A stretch of DNA of 8,120 bases from NCBI GenBank assembly GCA_023487825.1, contig JAMDBP010000020.1, forward strand, positions 3,178-11,297, given 5' to 3'. Source of the stretch: Candidatus Martarchaeota archaeon. Its GTDB lineage: Archaea > Micrarchaeota > Micrarchaeia > Micrarchaeales > CABMGC01. Below are positions 1 through 6,539 of the stretch, one piece after another (position 1 is the stretch's first letter; every line of letters begins with the position of its first letter). The notes under the pieces are model-generated. The model had not been told where the DNA came from, did no database searches, and was given only the letters and a program-made list of their open reading frames with translations. The position numbers and the translations under genes are program-made.

Positions 1-71
1 GTAATAATCAACACAGCATCCAACACAGTAGTAAACTCAATAACCTCAGGCTTCAACGCTTTGAGAGGAGT
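1..71 (+). repeat. 71-bp exact direct copy of 761-831
   Basis: Bases 1-71 are identical to 761-831, in the same orientation and reading frame, within blades 1-2 of the first propeller array. The match breaks at 72 (T against G at 832). It is cut off on the left by the window edge, so its full length is unknown. Confidence 0.95.
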
Positions 72-101
72 TATTGATACTATGCTTAAAGATGTTGCAC
101 C
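67..101 (-). repeat. 35-bp inverted copy of 362-396
   Basis: Bases 67-101 are the exact reverse complement of 362-396, the region of the large gene just after its signal peptide. The segment overlaps the 71-bp direct copy by five bases (GGAGT, 67-71), so the two pieces join at microhomology. The inverted match ends at 102, where one base (complement of 361) is missing before a 4-base continuation GCAA; after that the sequence diverges. Confidence 0.93.
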
Positions 102-222
102 GCAACTAACGCATTACACAAAACAAGCCTCCTTCTCCTTACCTATTTTTTATTATTCAAAAGAACAGCGTCAGCCATGCATGATTCAGGAAGACTAATA
201 ACAATCAAAGTGCTGTTGAATC

Positions 223-283
223 TTAGATACTTATTTAAAATCTAAACCTATCATATAATACTTGGGATACGCCAATTATTGGC
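223..283 (+). promoter_or_regulatory. Archaeal-type promoter and palindromes upstream of the giant surface protein
   Basis: A TATA-like box TTATTTAAAA lies at 231-240, and a second candidate CATATAAT at 252-259. The first would place transcription start near 262-266, giving a leader of about 35 bases; the second would give a leader of about 15. The first TATA box is flanked by the inverted repeat TTAGAT (223-228) / ATCTAA (240-245). A perfect 13-base palindrome, GCCAAT-T-ATTGGC, covers 271-283 between TATA and the ATG, where an archaeal repressor could act. A weak purine-rich AAAAGGG precedes the start. Function is inferred from position only. The stretch 102-222 holds no other gene I can support; a T-run at 145-152 (ATTTTTTA) could end upstream transcription. 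Confidence 0.5.
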
Positions 284-298
284 AGTAAAAGGGTTTAG

Positions 299-3200
299 AT
301 GAGATACGGTATTTCAATAGCAGCCTTTTTATTAATCACTTTGATGGCAGCAACATTTGCGGGTGCAACATCTTTAAGCATAGTATCAATAACTCCATCA
401 AGTACAAAATTAGACAACGGCCAGTCCATTACTATTACAGGCACATGGGCAGGCGGGACCGCACCATATAATGCTGTATGGTACACAGGACCAGAAGGCA
501 CGACCTGCCCTCAGGAAGCAGCAAACGTCCTTGCAATATATAATGGTTTATCAACAACATCAAATTCAATAACAGTGAGTCCAACAACATCAAATTCATA
601 CTGCTTGGGAATAACAGACTCGGAATCTCCACCAGTCACACAGCTCTCCCTTAATTATACTGAAAAGTTCATAACCTCGGGCTTTAACAATCCATTTGGA
701 GTATCCTTCTCCCCTTCAGGCACATATGCCTATGTGTCAAACGCTAACAGCAACAATGTAGTAATAATCAACACAGCATCCAACACAGTAGTAAACTCAA
801 TAACCTCAGGCTTCAACGCTTTGAGAGGAGTGGCCTTCTCCCCATCAGGCACATATGCCTATGTGGCAAACGAAGGAAATAACAACGTAGTAATAATAAA
901 CACAGCAACAAACACAGTAACAGGTGCGATAACCCCTGGATTAAACAGTCCGCAAGGGATGGCATTCTCCCCTTCAGGCACATATGCATACGTTACAAAC
1001 TGTAATTCATCCTGTGGAAAAAGCGTTCCAGACAACGTAGTAATAATAAACACGGCATCCAACACTGTGGTAAACTCTATAACTGCTGGCTTCAACAGTC
1101 CAAGGGAGGTATCCATCTCCCCTTCAGGTACATATGCTTATGTGACAAATAGTGGAAGCAACAACGTAGTAATAATAGATACGGCATCAAACACAGTAGT
1201 AAACTCCATAACTTCTGGCTTCAGCACTCCAGTAGGAGTGGCCTTCTCCCCTTCAGGCACATATGCATACGTTACAAACTGTAATTCATCCTGTGGAAAA
1301 AGCGTTCCAGACAACGTAGTAATAATCAACACAGCAACAAACACAGTAACAGGCTCAATAACCTCTGGCATTTTCGCTGCACAAGGAGTGGCTTTCTCCC
1401 CATCAGGTGCATATGCCTATATAACAAACTTCTACAGCAACAACGTAGTGATAATAAATCCAGGGATTGGGGCAGAAACTACGAATACCATATCATCATT
1501 CATAACCGTAAGTCCTAAATTAAGTGCTACTTCTATCACAACTTTTTATCCAGTAGTAGATAGTGGCCATTTTATAACATTGAATGTAACTACTCCAACT
1601 ACAGGTACTCCTCCATACAAATATCAGTGGTATTCAGGAAGTTCTGCAATATGCAGTTCAGATTCAATCGTAAATGGTTTCACAAACCAATATGAATCCT
1701 TCTCACTTACTTCAAATACGTATTACTGTGCTGAAATAACTGATTCAGCTGAAACACCAGAATCTGTTTATACTCCAACATTCAAGGTAGACTGCTGGTT
1801 GCAGACTGTGAATCCTGACCTGTCCAATGTCTCAATGGTTCCGTCAAACCCTAAAATAGATCTAGGACAACCAATAGCATTTACAACATCATGGTCAGGA
1901 GGAACGCCTCCATATTCTGCATCACTATACTCATCAACAACCTCAACCTGCAACCAGCAGTCTACCTTGATACAACAAGACATAGAAATTTCATCAAATT
2001 CAATTACTTTCTCTGCAGTATCTCCTACCTCAAACACGTACTATTGTACATATATAACTGATAATGACCTAAATTCATATCTGGTAAATGAACAGTCAAA
2101 TTCTATCAAAGGGTATTATGGCCCATCAGCTGTAGCATTCTCCCCTTCCGGCACATATGCCTATGTGACAAATGCATATGCTAGCAACGTAGTAATAATA
2201 AATACAGCCACAAACACAGTAGTAAACTCAATAACCTCAGGCTTTAACACTCCATACGGAGTATCATTCTCCCCATCAGGCACATATGCCTATGTGTCAA
2301 ACTATAACGGCAACAATGTAGTTATAGTCAACACAGCCTCCAATACAGTAGTAAATTCCATTACATTAGGCTTCAGCGACCCACAAGGAGTGGCATTCTC
2401 CCCTTCCGGCACATACGCATACGTCACAAACAGCGGAAGCAACAATGTAGTTATAGTCAACACAGCCTCCAATACAGTAGTAAATTCCATTACATTAGGC
2501 TTCAGCGACCCACAAGAAATAGCCATCTCCCCTTCCGGCACATATGCCTACGTGACAAACTGTAACTCATATTGCAGTATCAATGCTCCAAGCAACGTAG
2601 TAATAATCAACACAGCAACAAACACAGTAGTAAATACAATGGTGTTTGATCCATACAGTACTCCACAGGGAGTTGCAATAGCCCCTTCAGGAAGCTATGC
2701 ATATATTGCAATGTGCAATACTGACTGCGAGGCAAATAATCCTGACAATATCACAATAATCAACACAGCAACAAATGCTGTAGCCGGATACATAATTCTT
2801 CCAGGCTTCCCTAATCCATATGGAGTAGCATTCTCCCCGTCAGGCACATATGCCTATGTGGCAAACGAAGGTCTTAACAATCTTACCATAATCGACTCTG
2901 GTGTTCCAACAGCAAATAGCATAAACAGCGAAGTAACTGTAAATCCTTCACTCGGTGTGCCTACACTGGCTTCCTCTCCTTCTCTTCCTTCTTCGCAGGG
3001 CAATGGCAACACAATAACATTTACAGCAACTGCAACAGGAGGAACCTCCCCATATACTTACAATTACCTGATAACAAATACAGTAACAGGAAATCTAGTC
3101 GCAAACATGCTCTTCACCAACGTCGCATCTACAACCAACTCCTTCGCATGGACGATACCTGGAGCTGATATAGGAAATACCGTACAGGCAAACGTGATAG

Positions 3201-5350
3201 TAACAGACAGCGCTTATTCGCCAGAAACAACAAACAGTGTAGAATCAGGGACCTTGACAATAACCTATACTCCTCTATCAACACCAACCCTCTCTTCCTG
3301 CCCATCATCGCCTATACTTGATGCAGGGCAGACAGTATCGTGTACAATTACAGTGTCTGGAGGAGTAGCACCATACACCTACAACTGGCTGATCTCAAAC
3401 AGCATAACAGATGCAATAACTGCCAACATGCTATTTACAGGAGTATCATCCACTGGCAATACGTTCGAATATACTGTGGTTGGTGCAGATGCAGCAAACA
3501 GTCCGTTAGTGTTTAATGTGGTCGTTACAGATTCGCATCAAACAACTATAAATTCAATATACAGCTCTGCATTTACAGTCAATCCTGCCCTAACAATACC
3601 TTCAATAACTCCTTCAAACCCTACAATAAATTCAGGACAAGCAGTAACATTCAGTTCCGCATGGTCAGGAGGAACGACTGACTACACAGCAAAATTATAT
3701 TCCTCAACAACCTCGACCTGCAACACAGGATCAACCCTAGTCCAAACCTTATCTTCCTTAACAAGCGGAAGTGCATTATTCAGTTCAGTAAGTCCAACCT
3801 CAACCACATACTACTGTATATTTGTAACAGACAGCGCAACAACATCCTATAGTCTGTCAGCTTCAATTCCATCAGGCTTCAGCAACCCTTCAGAAGCAGC
3901 TTTCTCCCCATCAGGTGCATATGCCTATATAACAAACTTCTACAGCAACAACGTAATGATAATTAATACGTCTACCAACACAGTAACAGGTTCCATAACC
4001 TCAGGAGCGTTTAATAATCCTACAAGTGCAGCTTTCCTGGCGTCAGGCGCATACGCCTATGTGACAAACCACGGATCCAACAATGTAGTAATAATCAACA
4101 CAGCAACAAACACAGTAACAGGTTCCATAACCTCAGGATTTGATGCACCTATCAGAATAGCATTCTCCCCTTCCGGCACATATGCATATGTATCGAACGG
4201 CAACAGTGCCAATGTGGTAATAATAAACACAGCCACAAACACAGTAACAGGTGCGATAACCCCAGGTTTCGCCATACCTGAAGGGATAGCCTTCTCCCCA
4301 TCAGGTGCATACGCATATGTGGCAAACTTCCATAGCAGTAATGTGGTAATAGTAAACACAGCCACAAACACAGTAACAGGTTCAATATTATATGGGTTCA
4401 GTAATCCGAGAAGAATAGCATTCTCCCCTTCCGGTACATATGCCTATGTGACAAACTACGGAAGCGACAATATAGTAATAATAAATACAGCCACAAACAC
4501 AGTAACAGGTGCGATAACCCCTGGATTAAACAGTCCGCAAGGGATGGCCTTCTCCCCTTCAGGCACATATGCATACGTTACAAATACAGGTTCTAATAAT
4601 GTAATCATAATAAACACTGAGGCAGCAACCACCAACAGCATTAACAGTGAAATAACGGTAAACACAGGCCCTCAGATCAGCAATCCATATTCCGGGGGAT
4701 CAACAGGATACTTCGGCTCTAATTCAACACTTACCAGCAGCACAACCTCTACAACTTCTTCATCTTCAACCTCAACAATACTGCCAGTAACAACAATAAC
4801 ACAAATAATCGCTTCACCTGGGATTACAAAGGCATGTAATGACACTTCAGGATACACAATCAACTATCCTTCGCTTAACGCGACCATAAAGATTGCTCCT
4901 GGAATAAGGGGCTGCTTAAATGTAAATGTGACCAACTCAACCTCACAGTCAAAAACACTGAACAAATCCGTAATACGGGCTCTTAATTATACTGTAAACA
5001 ACACCAACGTATCCACAGAAGCAATATTGCACTATCCATGCAGCATACCAAATTCCGATGTCGCTCCATTCATACTGAGAAACGGGACATGGCAGGAGAT
5101 AACTCCATTCACACTGAATGTTGCAGCATGCACAGTTGAGTTTGCAGTCCCTTCGGATCCTGTTATAGCACTGCTTAACACGAATGCTACTTCAACTATA
5201 CTGACAACGGCTGCAACTACTGCTGTCCAGACATCAGTGCCTGTCACTTCTGTTCCAACAAATACGGGAATGATATTGGAGATCCTGATAATTCTAATAA
5301 TCATCATAATAGCGGTTGCACTATTCCTGTACTTCAGAAGAAAGAGCTAA
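299..5350 (+). CDS. Giant surface protein: YVTN beta-propeller arrays with Ig-like domains, C-terminally anchored
   Basis: This 1683-residue protein is probably an S-layer, adhesin or other envelope component on the outer face of the cell. Residues 1-23 are a Sec signal peptide (MRYGISIAAFLLITL core, cleavage near AGA). One Ig-like domain follows (about 25-120), then six YVTN-type blades (124-405), two Ig-like domains (407-500, 510-601), six blades (602-884), three Ig-like domains (885-991, 994-1098, 1100-1188) and six blades (1190-1456). After that come a Ser/Thr-rich linker (about 1475-1500), a mixed globular domain with Cys residues (1503-1624), a Thr/Val stalk (1628-1654) and a transmembrane helix (1658-1679) ending FRRKS. 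Blades carry SPSGTYAYVTN and NVVIINTATNTV, the hallmarks of the 40-residue YVTN repeat family (TIGR02276), known from archaeal surface proteins. Four Ig-like domains keep a Cys pair ending in a C.-ITDS or YYC motif. Sequons (NXS/T) are abundant. The ATG at 299 is supported by the signal peptide and promoter spacing. Ligand and exact role are not visible. It appears to be transcribed alone. Confidence 0.93.
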   Translation: MRYGISIAAFLLITLMAATFAGATSLSIVSITPSSTKLDNGQSITITGTWAGGTAPYNAVWYTGPEGTTCPQEAANVLAIYNGLSTTSNSITVSPTTSNSYCLGITDSESPPVTQLSLNYTEKFITSGFNNPFGVSFSPSGTYAYVSNANSNNVVIINTASNTVVNSITSGFNALRGVAFSPSGTYAYVANEGNNNVVIINTATNTVTGAITPGLNSPQGMAFSPSGTYAYVTNCNSSCGKSVPDNVVIINTASNTVVNSITAGFNSPREVSISPSGTYAYVTNSGSNNVVIIDTASNTVVNSITSGFSTPVGVAFSPSGTYAYVTNCNSSCGKSVPDNVVIINTATNTVTGSITSGIFAAQGVAFSPSGAYAYITNFYSNNVVIINPGIGAETTNTISSFITVSPKLSATSITTFYPVVDSGHFITLNVTTPTTGTPPYKYQWYSGSSAICSSDSIVNGFTNQYESFSLTSNTYYCAEITDSAETPESVYTPTFKVDCWLQTVNPDLSNVSMVPSNPKIDLGQPIAFTTSWSGGTPPYSASLYSSTTSTCNQQSTLIQQDIEISSNSITFSAVSPTSNTYYCTYITDNDLNSYLVNEQSNSIKGYYGPSAVAFSPSGTYAYVTNAYASNVVIINTATNTVVNSITSGFNTPYGVSFSPSGTYAYVSNYNGNNVVIVNTASNTVVNSITLGFSDPQGVAFSPSGTYAYVTNSGSNNVVIVNTASNTVVNSITLGFSDPQEIAISPSGTYAYVTNCNSYCSINAPSNVVIINTATNTVVNTMVFDPYSTPQGVAIAPSGSYAYIAMCNTDCEANNPDNITIINTATNAVAGYIILPGFPNPYGVAFSPSGTYAYVANEGLNNLTIIDSGVPTANSINSEVTVNPSLGVPTLASSPSLPSSQGNGNTITFTATATGGTSPYTYNYLITNTVTGNLVANMLFTNVASTTNSFAWTIPGADIGNTVQANVIVTDSAYSPETTNSVESGTLTITYTPLSTPTLSSCPSSPILDAGQTVSCTITVSGGVAPYTYNWLISNSITDAITANMLFTGVSSTGNTFEYTVVGADAANSPLVFNVVVTDSHQTTINSIYSSAFTVNPALTIPSITPSNPTINSGQAVTFSSAWSGGTTDYTAKLYSSTTSTCNTGSTLVQTLSSLTSGSALFSSVSPTSTTYYCIFVTDSATTSYSLSASIPSGFSNPSEAAFSPSGAYAYITNFYSNNVMIINTSTNTVTGSITSGAFNNPTSAAFLASGAYAYVTNHGSNNVVIINTATNTVTGSITSGFDAPIRIAFSPSGTYAYVSNGNSANVVIINTATNTVTGAITPGFAIPEGIAFSPSGAYAYVANFHSSNVVIVNTATNTVTGSILYGFSNPRRIAFSPSGTYAYVTNYGSDNIVIINTATNTVTGAITPGLNSPQGMAFSPSGTYAYVTNTGSNNVIIINTEAATTNSINSEITVNTGPQISNPYSGGSTGYFGSNSTLTSSTTSTTSSSSTSTILPVTTITQIIASPGITKACNDTSGYTINYPSLNATIKIAPGIRGCLNVNVTNSTSQSKTLNKSVIRALNYTVNNTNVSTEAILHYPCSIPNSDVAPFILRNGTWQEITPFTLNVAACTVEFAVPSDPVIALLNTNATSTILTTAATTAVQTSVPVTSVPTNTGMILEILIILIIIIIAVALFLYFRRKS
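668..1515 (+). repeat. YVTN propeller array 1 (six blades)
   Basis: Six tandem blade-coding units, mostly 129 bp (43 codons). Blades 3 and 5 carry a 7-residue insert with a CNSSC motif and are 50 codons long. A unit of one short plus one long blade repeats at 279 bp: bases 965-1047 are identical to 1244-1326. The array closes with TTNTISSFITVSP, an end motif that recurs in the other arrays. Confidence 0.93.
2105..2950 (+). repeat. YVTN propeller array 2 (six blades)
   Basis: Six tandem blade units. Bases 2310-2387 and 2440-2516 are the same sequence at a 129-bp offset (78 bp counted from 2310/2439), so adjacent blades 2/3 and 3/4 were duplicated or converted recently. Blades 4 and 5 carry Cys-pair inserts (CNSYC, CNTDC). 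Blade 5 is the most diverged (APSGSYAYIAM). The array ends with TANSINSEVTVNP. Confidence 0.92.
3866..4668 (+). repeat. YVTN propeller array 3 (six blades)
   Basis: Six tandem blades with no Cys inserts. Its first blade shares 57 identical bases with the last blade of array 1 (3899-3955 = 1391-1447). Its blade 5/6 junction shares 92 bases with array 1 with one mismatch (4493-4584 against 908-999). Blade 2 has a changed core, FLASGAYAYV in place of FSPSG. It ends with TTNSINSEITVN. Confidence 0.92.
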
Positions 5351-5365
5351 GATAGCAGGAGAATA

Positions 5366-5386
5366 AACAGGATACGCAAGCCTGTT
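5366..5386 (+). terminator. Weak hairpin after the giant surface gene
   Basis: A 6-bp stem AACAGG / CCTGTT with a 9-base loop begins 16 bases after the TAA. No T-run follows, so terminator function is doubtful. The rest of the 114-base gap (5351-5464) between these convergent genes is AT-rich with nothing else recognisable. Confidence 0.25.
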
Positions 5387-5464
5387 ATCAACATAATTAG
5401 AATATGCAATAATTAATTACAAAACGGACCGACAAGAATATTAGAAGCATAATATATCTGCCTT

Positions 5465-5905
5465 TCAGACAATACTGTCTCCAAGTTTCTTCGAAGCTTC
5501 AGTGTCAAGGTAATGGTTCTTCCTTCTCTTCTTATAACCAGAAATGTCTGCAATACCGCTTCTCTTTATTTTGATAAGTATCCTGCGTTCGTTGGCCACC
5601 TCTCCCTTCACCGAGAGTATCTCAGCAGCGTTCATAGCATGGTCATAGAAGCATCTCTTAAGGCTGACATCGCGCTCATAATCTCCTGCCTTCTCCCATC
5701 CCTCTGATATATCCCTGAGAAGCTTCAACCCAAGCCCCTTCTTTATTATCTGCCTGCGTTTGGACGGGTCAAGTAACCTGCTCTCATCTCCAAGTGCAAA
5801 TAACCTGTATGTCTTCGAGCTTTTATCTTCGTCCCTGAGCAGCCTGTCTATATCGCTGTTGTAAAGCCTTCTGTGGTATAAATGCACTATCTGGGCGTCA
5901 GCCAT
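5465..5905 (-). CDS. Small charged protein of unknown function, paralog of its upstream neighbour (146 aa)
   Basis: I do not recognise this as a named family. It is a soluble, very basic and charged protein with no signal peptide or membrane helix. It aligns along most of its length with the product of the gene just upstream on the same strand. Shared blocks are IVHLYHRRLYN near the N-terminus, A.GDESRLLDP near residues 37-48, GWEKAGDYERD near the middle with a following aromatic/Ala helix (CFYDHAMNAAEIL), and a late IKIKRSG. The central block, a helix with GWEKAGDY then a second helix with Y..A...A, resembles a TPR-like helical hairpin, but one hairpin is weak evidence. The C-terminus is Lys/Arg-rich (GYKKRRKNHY). 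The ATG at 5905 is preceded by a purine-rich AGGGA five bases upstream. It is the second gene of a two-gene unit, 21 bases after its neighbour's stop. Confidence 0.8.
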   Translation of the reverse strand: MADAQIVHLYHRRLYNSDIDRLLRDEDKSSKTYRLFALGDESRLLDPSKRRQIIKKGLGLKLLRDISEGWEKAGDYERDVSLKRCFYDHAMNAAEILSVKGEVANERRILIKIKRSGIADISGYKKRRKNHYLDTEASKKLGDSIV

Positions 5906-5926
5906 GCATATCCCTATGGTACTACC

Positions 5927-6421
5927 TTATGCTCTTCTATGCTCCTGAATCTTAGGCGGTTCTGGACTCTTCTCCCCCCTGCTCTTCCTATAAACGTTGA
6001 TATCAGTAACAGTGTCACTCTTCTCCATCTTTTGGGTTGTGCTCCCGCTCTTCCTTAACTTAAGACCTATGCGCAGCTCCTTTGCCTTTCTATCCTCATC
6101 AGGCAGATCACTGGCAAAGTGCAGTGCCCTCTTGTAGTAAAATGCCTTTTTTGCGCTGTCATCAGCGTAATCCCCTGCCTTCTCCCATCCGCTTGATGCA
6201 CTATTGACGAACTCATTGGAATTGCTGCTGTTCATTGATAGGTATTCCTTATATAACGGATCTTTGAGCCTTTCCTCATATCCGCGTGCAAGAAGTATAT
6301 ATGTAGCTGCCTTCTCACTCTCATCACTGCCTAAAGCTACCTTTTCGTTGTATAACTTCCTGTTATACAGCCTTACCACATTGCCATCCTTCATCCTATT
6401 CTCCTTGTTTCCAATTGCCAT
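5927..6421 (-). CDS. Small charged protein of unknown function, first gene of the paralog pair (164 aa)
   Basis: A soluble, strongly charged protein of unknown function and paralog of the 146-residue protein encoded downstream. Conserved features are VVRLYNRKLYN (about residues 15-25), LARGYEERLKDP (about 43-54), GWEKAGDY (about 78-85) followed by an amphipathic YYKRALHFASDLPDEDRKAK helix, and LKLRKSG. The last ~35 residues are a polar, probably disordered tail (KSRGEKSPEPPKIQEHRRA). The middle could be a TPR-like hairpin; this is inference. The ATG at 6421 is supported by an archaeal-type GGTGGG at 6430-6425, three bases before the start. An internal Met10 aligns with the paralog's N-terminus but lacks such a site. 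Its TATA candidate is in the shared divergent promoter region. The duplicated pair suggests two subunits or diverging specificities. Confidence 0.82.
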   Translation of the reverse strand: MAIGNKENRMKDGNVVRLYNRKLYNEKVALGSDESEKAATYILLARGYEERLKDPLYKEYLSMNSSNSNEFVNSASSGWEKAGDYADDSAKKAFYYKRALHFASDLPDEDRKAKELRIGLKLRKSGSTTQKMEKSDTVTDINVYRKSRGEKSPEPPKIQEHRRA

Positions 6422-6539
6422 TATCCCACCTTGCTCCTAATGCCTGCTTTCCTATGCTGTCTGTATGTCCTTCCTTAAATATATAATATCCAATAAATTA
6501 TTTATAGCTTTGTATCAAAGCTAGAGTGTAGATGCTTAA
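6422..6539. promoter_or_regulatory. Divergent promoter region with a 19-bp palindrome
   Basis: This 118-base gap separates the minus-strand paralog pair from the plus-strand synthase-like gene. For the minus strand, an AT-only block at about 6475-6487 (AAATATATAATAT) would give a start near 6453 and a leader of about 30 bases carrying the GGTGGG site. For the plus strand, TTATTTATA at 6498-6506 would place transcription start near 6530, only about 10 bases before the ATG, in keeping with the absence of a ribosome binding site. Directly after this TATA lies the perfect palindrome TAGCTTTG-TAT-CAAAGCTA (6505-6523), which would cover the space between TATA and the start point, a classic place for repression in archaea. 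Assignments are by position and composition. Confidence 0.6.
6505..6523. promoter_or_regulatory. Operator-like palindrome abutting the TATA box
   Basis: The sequence has perfect 8-base arms TAGCTTTG / CAAAGCTA around a 3-base centre. It overlaps the last bases of the plus-strand TATA candidate and ends 16 bases before the ATG. The 3-base centre is short for an RNA hairpin loop, so a dimeric protein binding site fits better than a leader structure. Confidence 0.5.

Larger units (their letters stand above)
1..198 (+). pseudogene. 3' remnant of a YVTN repeat gene, or chimeric edge sequence
   Basis: Frame 1 is open from the window edge to a TAA at 196-198. The first 24 codons encode a YVTN blade end (VIINTASNTVVNSITSG then FNALRGV), identical to residues 155-178 of the large surface protein downstream. 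After base 71 the frame reads into an inverted copy of the signal-peptide-proximal part of that same gene and then into unrelated sequence, so the last ~40 residues (ending PCMIQED) match nothing recognisable. A normal YVTN protein would not end this way. It is either the broken 3' end of an upstream paralog whose body lies outside the window, or an assembly or amplification chimera at a contig edge. It is unlikely to encode a functional protein end. Confidence 0.45.

Noticed and set aside
295..632. Minus-strand open frames over the signal peptide and first Ig-like region
   Set aside because: They overlap the clear plus-strand signal peptide and promoter and have no supporting features. One shares GVIDTMLKDVAP with the odd 5' flank only because that flank contains an inverted copy of this DNA.
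859..4665. Several long open frames on the minus strand opposite the propeller arrays
   Set aside because: They are shadows. The repeat unit length is a multiple of three, so a stop-free antisense frame in one blade is stop-free in all. The translations are repetitive antisense strings (TTLLLP, PEGE) without starts or promoters of their own.
668..4668. CRISPR-like or satellite interpretation of the regular repeats
   Set aside because: Repeats are 129-bp coding units in one continuous frame with protein-level conservation and no unique spacers.
5351..5464. Possible small RNA or tRNA gene in the convergent gap
   Set aside because: Only one 6-bp hairpin is present; there is no cloverleaf, no conserved T-loop sequence and no GC-rich segment as expected in an otherwise AT-rich gap.
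5513..5707. Plus-strand 64-residue frame opposite the 146-aa gene
   Set aside because: The minus-strand frame is full-length, is paralogous to its neighbour and has the expected charge pattern; the plus frame has no such support.
6204..6440. Plus-strand 78-residue frame opposite the 164-aa gene
   Set aside because: It is Ser/Leu-rich antisense translation of the supported paralog and runs into that gene's ribosome binding site region.
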